This document shows positions 10,236 to 20,748 of a DNA stretch of 64,000 nt, one piece after another (position 1 is the first letter of the stretch; each line of letters begins with the position of its first letter). Source of the DNA: Maratus speciosus. Taxonomy: Eukaryota; Arthropoda; Arachnida; Araneae; Salticidae. The notes beneath the pieces are model-generated. The model saw nothing but the letters and a program-made list of their open reading frames with translations. It made no database searches and had not been told where the DNA came from. Location: assembly GCA_963932465.1 (NCBI GenBank), contig OZ010795.1:20793874-20857873 (forward strand). The letters run 5' to 3'. The position numbers were made by a program, and so were the translations under genes.

Positions 10236-10740
10236 CTAGGGGGCTCTGCCCCCTACGAGCTACGCTCGCCAACCCCCGTTCAGGGACACCAAAATCCAAA
10301 AAGCACGATAATTTGATCAGCTTTAAAAATATTGAATTAAAATTAAAAAAAAAAAAAGTAGCGATCTCTCTGTAAACGGGTTTCCATTCGTTTTTCTCGG
10401 ATTGGGGATTTTTAAGACCATATCTGCTGCTGTTAAAAGATACAATGGCTGTTTTCGTATTTAATTAAAGAAATTAGTTAAACATTCGAAAATAAGCTAA
10501 TGTAAAATGAATTAAGTAAACAGTGTCATTGTCTTCCGGTATTTTTTAACAGCGCTATAAGATAGTTCTTTTAAATAATTCATTTTAAATGTATCGTTTT
10601 AAATCTGACGGAATTTATACCAAAGTTTTATTTCTCTTATTAATATTCACGTCAAAATACTTCTGTTGTTAGAAGGAAATATTATTTGTGCTGTCTTTGA
10701 ATTCACGATAATAGTTGAAAGTATTATCTCAAAATATCAA
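10236..10740 (-). mobile_element. Non-autonomous Helitron, 3' end at 10236
   Basis: On the minus strand the sequence ends GGGGGCAGAGCCCCCTAG, a perfect 6-bp hairpin (GGGGGC/GCCCCC) running into CTAG at 10239-10236 and followed by T. That is the Helitron 3' signature. The inner sequence is homologous in inverted orientation to 42690-43481, which ends identically. A T/A-rich run lies just outside (10203-10229). The 5' end is not resolved. Confidence 0.75.
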
Positions 10741-11666
10741 GTAAATGTCTCGCGCAGATATATTTTTTAATTTAAATTGTTTTACCATATTTTTTGGCCA
10801 TTTTAAATATGACGTAATTTCCTCCATTTACAGGTTTTAACGCATAGTAATGATTTTTTTATTTTAACATTTTGTTTCTCTTTTAAAATTCCAGTGTAAA
10901 TATGGTTCTTATGACGCAATTTTCCTGCTTTTAACATGTAATCAATGAAACCAAGCTATTTTTATATAAATACGGGACGTTCAAAAAAGAATAACAGAAC
11001 CGGCATTTTTCATGAATGAACCAAACGATCAAGGTAAACAATAAATAATTTAGCTAATCTTAAAAGTATGTGTAACACTAAAATGCTACAATTTGTGTAA
11101 AATAGCCTTTTAAATCGAAGGAAATTGGAGAATATAAATATTTAATTTATTACATGAAAATACGATCAATGATTCTGAAACCTCGACGATGAGAAACAAG
11201 CTTCTATCCGGGCAGTGTATAAATGTAAACAAAGAGCACGTTGTGAAGTTTTGGTTCAGGGTTTGAAGTTGGATCCGACTTCACTTTTTCGGCGAAATGC
11301 GCGGGCCGTTATATATCATAGTAGGCTATGGCCATGCTTAAGCCAAGACTCCTTTATCATAAAACAGACTTGACTATCCGGAGAAAGTCTATAGGTGAAA
11401 ATGTCCCCGATAATTGCCAACTTATTAGCTGACTTTGTCCCGTAAGTTACGCCACCTGGTGTATACTCCTGGTAATACTCCATAAACAAATGCATAGTAA
11501 AAAATTGAAAATGTTGTGTTATTGGCAAAATTGTATAAAATATTTTTCGAATTCCAGTAAAATAAAGGCGTAAAAAAAATATTTCGCACAATTATGTTCT
11601 GGCTTTAAAAAATGAAACATATCAAAAATGAAGATTTAAATATAAGATTTATTGATATTTTTTCAG
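10741..11666. other. AT-rich sequence without recognised features
   Basis: No gene. Phrases shared with the neighbouring Helitron family are present, but boundaries are unclear. Confidence 0.4.
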
Positions 11667-11951
11667 GGTACTTGTTAGTTATCCCGTGGACCAATTTTGC
11701 CAAATTATATAAATCGCCAAACTACTCGCCAAGTTCTACAAACTGACACAATGTTTTATTTTAAATAACGAAAAAACAAATAAATTGGTATAACATTCAT
11801 AAAAATACAAATAAAACGTCGAAATATTGGTTTTATTGGCCATTATTGGCATTTAATCTTAAAATTAATTAATTTATGGCAAACCATTATTGGCATTTAA
11901 TCTTGCAATTTGGCGACAGTAATTTGGTCGACGGGATAACTAACAAGTACC
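11667..11951. mobile_element. hAT-type MITE, family with GTTATCCCGTCGACC ends
   Basis: The ends GGTACTTGTTAGTTATCCCG and CGGGATAACTAACAAGTACC are inverted repeats, 285 bp apart end to end. Flanks TTTTTCAG (11659-11666) and ATTTTCAG (11952-11959) are an 8-bp duplication with one mismatch. The same family is at 55678-55960, with degenerate or partial copies near 40380-40637, 53641-54668 and 61624-61693. Confidence 0.85.
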
Positions 11952-12098
11952 ATTTTCAGTATATAGGACTTTGTGGGTTATTTTTTTTTTAAATCTTGGC
12001 ACAATTTGGGCTTCGGAAAGAGCGATTTGTTGCCGATTGATATAAACAGTTATGAAAACAACACTTATGAACTGTCAGCTTGTTTTATAAGAATTTAC

Positions 12099-12301
12099 GG
12101 CACAGATGTCATATACCCCATACAGCCCCATATTGGCGCGATTTTTTTCCGACGCCAATTTTGCGAAAACCTCGTTACCATATCATCTATATCCGGATAA
12201 CCATATCAAGCAAAATAACGACACTTTGGTGCCAGTTAAGTATCCGGTGCGTATATGACATTTACGCCAGAAAGAAATCGCGCCAACATGACATCTGTGC
12301 C
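12099..12301. mobile_element. hAT-type MITE, family with GGCACAGATGTCATAT ends
   Basis: The 203-bp element starts GGCACAGATGTCATAT and ends CATGACATCTGTGCC. It is flanked by a perfect 8-bp target duplication GAATTTAC (12091-12098 and 12302-12309). Related copies are at 40007-40327 and 61794-62000. It has no coding capacity. Confidence 0.9.
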
Positions 12302-12309
12302 GAATTTAC

Positions 12310-14878
12310 ATGTATAAATTTAGTTTCTAGATATTATTATTGTTTTTTATATACGATTTGTTTATATTTGTATATAAAATAGATAAATGCCTTTTTTATA
12401 TTAAATAAATTTCACAAATATTGGAAAATATTGCTTCTTTATGTGAAACAGTGAATATGCTTCCAGAAATTACGTTGCCAAATTTTCTTCTCTCGCCAAG
12501 GCCCCTATACTTGAAAAATACCGATTTATTATTATATAATGTAGTATTAGCTAATGTTCTGTAATCTGTTCCACAGTCAAAGTTGACTGCAAAAACGCGA
12601 TGCTGGAATAATGTGGTATCAAGTATACGGTTTAAAAATAAAATTAATTTTGCGCCAAACTACATTTACGCCAATTGGCTCTAGGTCTGATTAAGGAAGA
12701 ATACTCAAATTAAGATTTACAAACACCAAAATCGTAGCATGACAAGAATACGGTATTTGCGGAAAGTTGAGGGACATGTATAAATTTAAGTGATTATTAA
12801 ACTTTATTTTTCCAATTTTTTAAGTGTTTATGACTTCAGTCTGTTTTTTTTGTGTATTTATGCGTGTTTTAACTTTCCTAAAATACTTTGATACATTTTA
12901 GTAAAACTTACATAACGTATGTGAGTTAAAACAAGGAAATTAATTACGCACCAAACTATGCCCGCCAAGATATGTCAATTGGCTGTGGAGCCAAGTATGA
13001 AACTTTCGATAGATTAATACATACAAACTTTATATGAAAAAACAGTGAAGCTTTCATCTAAAGTATGTTAAACTGAAATGATCCACCATACCTTCAAAAA
13101 TAAAACAAATGATAAGCCAATAAATAAATAAATGAGACCGTGCATTGAAACAAATTGAAGAAGCGATGTTAAATTAATACTCTAAGGTGAAATTAATTGT
13201 GAAAAGAAAAGAAATCGCAGAAATAAAATAAATCACATATTTTGAAAATATAAAAGAGAAAATGAAATATTTTACATTTTCCGGATCTAGATGCTTTCCA
13301 TTTATTTCAATAACTAATATCACTGAGAAATTCATGGTAAAATAATTTTCTCTCCTGATTATTATTATTATTATTATCATCATTTATTTACATAACGGAA
13401 TGCAGCAGTAAACATTTTTTTGTTTAACAGTAAAATAAGTTCATTTTTTAAATAAAATGTCTAGAACATATGAAAATTTTAAGATTAACAACTATCATTT
13501 GCAAACTACAAAGCACATCGTAAAGAAAATGGTAAAAGACAAAATGGAAAACAAATTAAAAAATATTTCTGTTTCTCACGTTAGATGGCGCTAGTCACGG
13601 TAAATCATGTGGTTTCTAACCACGTGTACAGCGGACAAAGGAAACTTAGCGATTGCGAGGCCTGTTATTTCGATAAGGAGACCTTGGCTTAAGCATTTAA
13701 ATTGGATGAGTTCTACCCGGAATATCTACGCAGATTTTCATTGGTCCATTTCCATATCAAAACTTTTTTTTATATATAGAAGGATACTGGATTATGAATG
13801 TTTTTAACATGATATCGCCCCTGCTTATCCGTTTGAAGATAAAGTTTTACCGCCATTTATAAGCCCATTCATGTACACTTTTTTTATGGCAGAATTCCAT
13901 AATCTTGAAGAATCGTCTTGAAGAATCTTTTTTTTTTTTTTTTTTTCAAAAGGAGAAATAGCAGTTAGCATCGCAATTAACAAATAACAGGCTTTCATTA
14001 GAAAAATTAAACTGGCTTCTCCACAAAATAAATATAAATCGAATCTCGTGCTAGCGCTGCATTTGAAATCAAATGTGACCTCATGCTTTTGTATGATCGG
14101 CGTTCAATTCCATTGTCTGGGGACAGTCTTTTTAAATAAAAAGTGGTCGATGGGGTAATACAAATGTACGTTTTATTTTTTTAACCTCTTGCGCTGGAAA
14201 TTAATTGGCAGAAGCCCGTGACTATCTCATCCATATTTTAGAAAAATATTTCACACCACAATTTTTATTTAAAATTATTAACTTATCCAGTTATCTAGTA
14301 CAATATATAACATTAAAGGATTTACAAAAATTTCAAAAATTAGGATCTGAGACAATTTGTGATTGAGAAGCGTATGGACATGTCTTGCAACGAGCATCAG
14401 TATACACTTGCGAAAAAATGAAGGACGAGGAGGAAAGTATAAATGGTCACTGGATGACGATCCAGGAATAACCCCATTATTATTCCTGTACCGGGCACTA
14501 CACTGCATAAATACTGAGTATATCTTGTCAGGATCGAGATTTTTACTAAGAACTGTGATACATAAGAATGTTTTTGGAAAATGCAATAATTGCAAAAAAT
14601 TATATAAGTGAGATAAAAATAAAATAAAAATAAATAATAAAATTAAGAAAAATAATCGTGATTAATTATTTATTTAATAATATTGAATATCTTGAGTATG
14701 AAATATGAAATTATATACAATATGTACAAATCAGAGAAGCAGTATTCAAAATCCTCCTTTAATATTTTCATAACCATAATAATGATAACCCTCAGTGCAT
14801 AAACTACAAAAGCAAGAAATCATTGGACTTTTTTACTACAAAAAAGTCAAATACCCGCATCTAAAATCCAGAACCAAG

Positions 14879-14879
<1 letters not shown>
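12310..14879. other. Repeat-poor AT-rich stretch
   Basis: No gene recognised. It contains an (ATT)n run near 13357-13375 and a T-run near 13927-13946. A slightly GC-richer patch at 13580-13730 has only short ORFs without familiar motifs. Confidence 0.4.

Positions 14880-14912
<33 letters not shown>
14880..14912. repeat. (TA)n microsatellite
   Basis: About sixteen uninterrupted TA/AT units. Confidence 0.95.
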
Positions 14913-14916
<4 letters not shown>

Positions 14917-16689
14917 ACGGAGCATATGAACAAAATTCAGTATTGTATTTTTCATCTTCTGTTATTGTAATATCATGAAAAAAGTAATAATTGCAAGGTA
15001 CTGAAAAACTTTGTAGTACCACTGCATGGAAAAATATTTGTCAATTTATCAGTTAGTAGAAAAAAATGTAATCCTGATTAAATAAAATTTAGATCATTTT
15101 AAAGCAGCTTCGTCTGACAGACAATCTTATAAATTAATCGGTACTTTTCCCTTATACGGACAACATTGTCGCCAAGCGTAATAGTTGGCGTAAAATGAAA
15201 GTCACGTAAATTGAAACATTTGAAAAATAAAAGAAAAAAAACATTATCGATACTAATGTGAGCATTTTAAAAATATAACATATGAAAGTTATAGGCTTTT
15301 ACGAACTAATTATTAAATCACAAATATATACTTAAAATAAGTGAACAAATAACTGTTATACAATAAAATAATAAAATAAAATTCATATTAAACTGCTGGT
15401 ATAAATTTTCAAATATCTTTTAGAATGCAGTAAACATTAGAGTTTTTTTTTTTTTTTTCACGATCAGGGTTTAAATAATTGGTGCATTAGCATTCATTTT
15501 GGGCGTGGTGTCCATATAACGGAAAAGTACCAATTAGTCTTAGTGACAAATAAACGATTGCTTTCAATATCGGGATTACTTACGTAGCATATCGAATAAT
15601 AATTTAATCTTAAATATAAAGGGAACAGTAAGTCTCTTAAGCTCTCTGTGTTTTTATACTCATTAGAAAAATGTAAAGAAAATCTTCGCTTCAAGTATTC
15701 ACGAAAAATATCTTCTCTAAAAATTTTGCATAACTAACGCTATTTATCATTGTCAGTTGTATTTAAGGTATGGACTTTTGTTGGTAAAAGATCTATAATT
15801 GTGTCAGCAGCAATTTTACATAATGTAATGAAAAGTAGTTTGACACATAATTAACTTTGTTTTGTAACTAGCTCTGTTACATTTGTAACTATATCATTGC
15901 AAACACTTCTAATGTTCGATGTTAACCTTGGCTTAATACGATTACGGAATTTTTTATTGGATGCAAACTAAATGTTTATTTTTCTACCAGTATCAATAAT
16001 CAAGGAATTTTTCAGGTTAACGGTTACATGATTGCAACTGGTCTATAAAATGAAAAGGCAATGAAAATGATCTATTTTTAATTTTATTCAAACAATTCAG
16101 ATTTAAAAATACACGTTTTTTATGCTTCATTTTTCTTTTGAATATGATGGTTAAACACTGTGTATTGTGAGCGAATAATTTGTTATACTTTTGATTGTAT
16201 TTTGCCTTCTGGAATCTGAAGATGGAAAACTGTAATAGACCTGCCAGAAGAAGATGCATATTGCGAAATATAATATAAAGCAGAGTGAAGTTTTATTCAA
16301 ACTGTTAGAACAACACATTTCGTCAAGCTGAGAAGTCCGGAATCCAAGAACTAACAAGCGCTTATGAATCACCGAAAATTGTATACGTTTAATTGCTATC
16401 CTCTGAAATCGTTTTAATGTTCAATAATTTAGTACTGTGGTGACTAAAGGTATTTCAACTCCTGTTGCCATAATTGCCTCATTCCCCTACCAAACTCCAC
16501 TATAACTGATAAACTAAAACAGTTCGTCTGAATGCCCAAATTTTGTCTAACGCATACAATAGTGCCACAGGACAGTCCAGGTGAACGTCCATGTTGCTTT
16601 AAAATACAAAGTCAAATTACGTCAAATTCACTATTTAATTGAGTATTGTGATTTAAGGTTCGTTAGCAAAAGAGAAAAAGAAAGACCAG
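14913..16689. other. AT-rich stretch, probably Helitron body at its right end
   Basis: No ORF with recognisable motifs. The right part leads into the Helitron terminus at 16711. Confidence 0.35.
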
Positions 16690-16711
16690 CGCTGCGGGCA
16701 TAGCCTGCTAG
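16690..16711 (+). mobile_element. Helitron-like 3' terminus
   Basis: GCGGGCATAGCCTGCTAG forms a 6-bp hairpin (one G-T pair) overlapping CTAG at 16708-16711, followed by T. This matches Helitron 3' ends elsewhere in the window. The body extends leftward but its 5' end was not found. 16712-17287 shows no feature. Confidence 0.5.
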
Positions 16712-17287
16712 TTAATAATATATCTAGAGCTTGGCAAGATTTTACCTACGAGTCATTTATTTTTATTAATGGCATTATTATATCAAAACTTGATATTTCA
16801 TGTTTGGAGGCCTTAATTTGAGTGTGTTGAGGCTCCTGAAAGGGGTGAGTTTCTAGCATGATGCCCAAGAACAAGCATATATGTATCTGTCTATTTGTCA
16901 GGCATTAGTCTATTTGTAATGATGTTTCCAGGGGGCGGGGATCAATAATGTGATAATCGAAGACGAGCGGAAGTCTATCTTTGTGTGTACTTGTTTATCA
17001 AATCTTTAACATGTCTCATTTTTTTATTATAAAACAATATTTCAAATTGTTAGAATGATATTGTTATTAATATTATCATCATCATCATTTTATTAAAACA
17101 TGAAAATGATAGGCATAATATTTATCAAAAACTTGCCAAGTTCTAGATTTATTATTAATATGCTATCAATAATTTTTATTTTTAAACAATTAAAACAATG
17201 ATACAATACTTCAGTATATAAGTTTGAGTGAATTTCATTTGAACTTCGCACCCACTTACATATCACTTCTTTTCTGGCATATTTTTA

Positions 17288-17655
17288 GGTAGATTTCGTA
17301 AGAAATACTACCTATTGCAGTCGTTACCAAGGTGCGACTTTTGAAAATTTCCTTCATAACTTTTCATTATAGGACACCAGGAACCCAAAACCACTCCCAC
17401 CTAAAAAGTTTATATATATATATATATATATATGTACATATGTATGTATGTACTAAATTTTGTCCGCACGATAAAAGTCGCAATTATGCACACATCGTCT
17501 TCAAACTCGCCAACAACTTTGAGATTGCTAATATCTCGGCGGGGATTGAAAATGAGCAAAATCGGCCCAAAGGAATGGAAATGGAGAGGCTTCAAAATTT
17601 TAAATACCGTCTTAACATGATTCCGATAAAACCAGCTCTTACACAACAATGACAT
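17288..17655 (+). repeat. Element A, copy 1 (ends TAGGTAG...)
   Basis: About 368 bp starting TAGGTAGATTTCGTAAGAAA and containing a (TA)n stretch. It is repeated in inverted orientation at about 18315-18683, where it ends TTACGAAATCTACCTA. A diverged half copy is at 22225-22378. Short ORFs in it (for example 17332-17652) are by-products of the repeat. Confidence 0.75.
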
Positions 17656-17665
17656 GAAAAAAAAA

Positions 17666-18521
17666 GTCCCTGCCGGCTCGGGCCTACAGGCGGAGGTAGA
17701 TTTCGAAGTTAAGTACTAAATTCACCAACAAAACTTAAATAAACCCAGTTCCTTCACTAAGAATGAGCTCTAGGGAGCTAAACATTTTGTGAAAATTCAA
17801 ATATACACAAATACACACACGCATGTATGTGGAATAGGTTTTTTAAATGGCTAAATCAAATTCAGAGAACCTCAAAGTGTTAAAATATGTTAATATTTCC
17901 CTACTCGGGTTTTTATCATGTTTTAATACGTTTCTTCAAACTCACATGACGTTACATATTCACCTGCTGTGGTCCATTATGTTTTCAATATGACGCATTT
18001 TTTTTTTTAATTCGTCAAACTATTTATTTCATTTTAAATTTTCATGCAGAAATCTTGATCTAGAAAACTTTTGACGTAATATTCAATTTGTTTTCAATTC
18101 GTCAAACTATTTATTTCATTTTGAATTTTCATGCAGAAATCTTGCTCTAGAAAACTTATGACGTTAATATTCAATTTGTTTTCAATTCGTCAAACTGTTT
18201 AAATAATTTAATTTTTCACGTGAAAACATTGCATTAGAAAAGCAATTGTTGTGGTGAGAATTTTAATGCTTTTTTTTAATTGTTGGCAACAACTATAACG
18301 AAAAATATTTATTTTTTCCTGCCATTGTTGTGTAAAAGCTGCTTTTATCAGAATCATGTTAAGACGGTATTCAAAATTTTTAACCTTCCCCATTTCCATT
18401 CCCTTGCACCGATTTTGGTCATTTTCAATTCCCGCCGAGAAATTAGCCATCTTAAAGTTTTTGGCGAGTTTGAAAACGTTCCGTGCATAATTGCGACTTT
18501 TATCGTGCGGACAAAATTTAG

Positions 18522-18563
<42 letters not shown>

Positions 18564-19263
18564 TTTTAGGTGGGGGTGGTTTTGGGTTCCTGGAGTCATG
18601 TAATGAAAAGTTATGAAGGAATTTTTCAAAAGTCGCACCATGGTAACGACTGCAATAGGTAGTATTTCTTACGAAATCTACCTAATAAATATTTTTCGTT
18701 AAAGCAGTTGCCAACAATTAAAAAAAAGCAATAAAATTTTCACCACAAAAATTGCTTTTTTAATGCAAGAATTTCACGTGAAAAGTTAAATTAAATAAAT
18801 AGTTTAACGAATTGAAAACAAATTGAATATTACGTCATAAGATTTCTAGAGCAAGATTTCTGCATGTAAACTCAAAATGAAATAAATAGTTTGACGAATT
18901 AAAAACAAAAACAAAATATTGCGTCATATTGGAAATAAAATGGACCCCAGCAGGTGAATATGTAACGTCATGTGAGTTTGAACAAACGTATTAAAACATG
19001 ATAAAAACCCGACTATGGAAATATTTACATACTTTAACACTTCGAGGTTCTCTGAATTTGCTTTAGCTATTTCTTAAAGTTATTCCATATACATGCGTGT
19101 GTGTATTCGTATATATTAGAATTTTCACAAAATGTTTAGCTCCTTAGAGTTCATTCTTAGTGAAGGAAATGGGTTTATCTCTAATCTTGATTTAAGTTTT
19201 TTTGGTGAATTTAGTATTTAACTTCGAACACTACCTCCGCCTGTAGGCCCGAGCCAGCAGGGA
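17666..19263. mobile_element. Large foldback element B with element A nested in its loop
   Basis: The left arm (17666-18314) and right arm (about 18684-19263) are inverted repeats. Outer ends read CCTGCCGGCTCGGGCCTACA on the left and TGTAGGCCCGAGCCAGCAGG on the right. The left arm is about 70 bp longer because it carries a tandem duplication (about 18013-18097 and 18098-18190), present once on the right. Element A sits precisely where the arms meet (AAATATTTATT / AATAAATATTT). There is no coding capacity. A fragment of B recurs at about 19620-19686. Confidence 0.8.
18315..18683 (-). repeat. Element A, copy 2, inserted in element B
   Basis: Inverted copy of 17288-17655, including the TA run (18530-18558) and the GGTGGGGGTGGTTTTGGGTT segment. 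Its ends coincide with the centre of the B palindrome. Confidence 0.75.
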
Positions 19264-19861
19264 TTTTTTTTTTATTATTTATTTATTTATTTTTTTTTTT
19301 ACGGAATTTGGCTCTCTTTTTTTCACAGTTACGTTTTTGTTAGATATCATTATTTTTCGTAAAGTTACAATGCACTTTACTTATTTAGACACTTAATGCT
19401 TTTTAATGTGTTTACATATGACTATTTTACTTACCAAGCAACATTTAATTTAATTTAAATTTCCTACAACAAAGTATTTGGCTATCAATTTGCGGCAGAA
19501 ATCTATATTTTAATACTGCTGTATTGAATGCATGTTTTGAAACGAAATGTATTGATTGAAATTTTTATTATTTCTGAAACAACAATAATCATATTTATAA
19601 CTAAAGTACCTGGAAGACCGAGCGTCACTCTAACTCGCTAAACTTTGTGTAAAAATTCTAATATACACAAATACACACACGCATGTACAGGGTTTCCAGC
19701 GAATAAGACTCTGATTTCAAAATTAAATATCTCAAAAACAAAGATCAATAGAATTATGCGGTAAACGGTTTGTTTATTAGCTAAGCTGTAACAATGTTAT
19801 ACAGAAGTTTCAAAATTTAGTTGCAAAAATCATTAACAGATGGCGCTATAATCGCAATACT
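19264..19861. other. T-rich spacer, fragment of B, start of the next element
   Basis: It contains T-runs (19266-19300) and a B-family fragment (19620-19686, ending ACACACACGCATGTA). Then comes ACAGGGTTTCCAGCGAATAA at 19687, which looks like the end of another element that contains the tandem array to the right. Confidence 0.4.
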
Positions 19862-20748
19862 TCAAACACATAAGAAAAAAAAAATATTTTTTCAATTTTC
19901 AATTTTTTGGTATCACATTTCAAATTTAAATTTTTCTTAAAAATTTAAATGGCCGCCATTTTTAAACAAGATGGCGGATGAAGCTGGCCAACGAACTCGG
20001 TCGAGACATTGGTATGTACTATGTATAAACGAAGTTACATCCATATCGGTTCATAAATACTCCTTTTATCGCGTGACAAAATTTAGGACGTTTCAAAATG
20101 TCAGCCACGCTAGAAATTCAAAATGCTATAACTCAGCCATTTTTAAAGATATAGACGAAACAAAAACTGCTCCGGAAACTTTGTATAAAGGTCAAATGCA
20201 TAAGAAAAATATATTTTTTCATTTCTAATTTTTTGGTACCACATTTCAAATTTTAAATTTTTTTAAAAATTTTAAATGGCCGCCATTTTGAAACAAAATG
20301 GCGGATAAAGCTGGCCGACGAACTCGGTCGAGACATTGGTATGTACTATGTACACAGTGAATCACATCGAAATCGGTTCATAAATACGCCTTTTATCGCG
20401 TGGCAAAATTCAGGACGTTTCAAAATGTCAGCCACGCTAGAAATTCAAAATGCTATAACTCAGCCATTTTTTAAGATATAGACGAAACAAAAACTGCTCC
20501 AGAAACTTTGTATAAAGGTCAAATACATCAGAGAAAAATATTTTTCCATTTTTAATTTTTTGGTACCACATTTCAAGATTTAATTTTTTTTTAAATTTTA
20601 AATGGCTGCCATATTGAAACAAAATGGCGGATGAAGCTGGCCACCGAACTCGGTCGAGACATTGGTATGTACTATGTACAAATCGAATTTCATCGAAATC
20701 GGTTCATAAATACGAGAGTTACAGTGTGACAAAGGCTCATATATATAT
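19862..20748 (+). repeat. Tandem array, period 326-327 bp, about 2.7 copies
   Basis: The landmark ATGGCGGATGAAGCTGGCC (with small variants) recurs at 19971, 20298 and 20624, spaced 327 and 326 bp. Each unit contains a hairpin in which CCGCCATTTT pairs with AAAATGGCGG, followed by ACTCGGTCGAGACATTGGTA. The third unit is cut by the DD41D transposon. ORFs starting at the repeated ATG have no conserved domain. Confidence 0.88.

Noticed and set aside
10122..10316. 64-codon ORF with low-complexity Phe run
   Set aside because: It crosses a T-run and a Helitron 3' hairpin; no protein signal.
14278..14611. Overlapping ORFs on both strands
   Set aside because: No recognisable domain; mutually antisense, similar length, probably chance.
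17332..18641. Several 80-107 codon ORFs on both strands
   Set aside because: All lie in element A copies and mirror each other; products of the inverted repeat and TA run.
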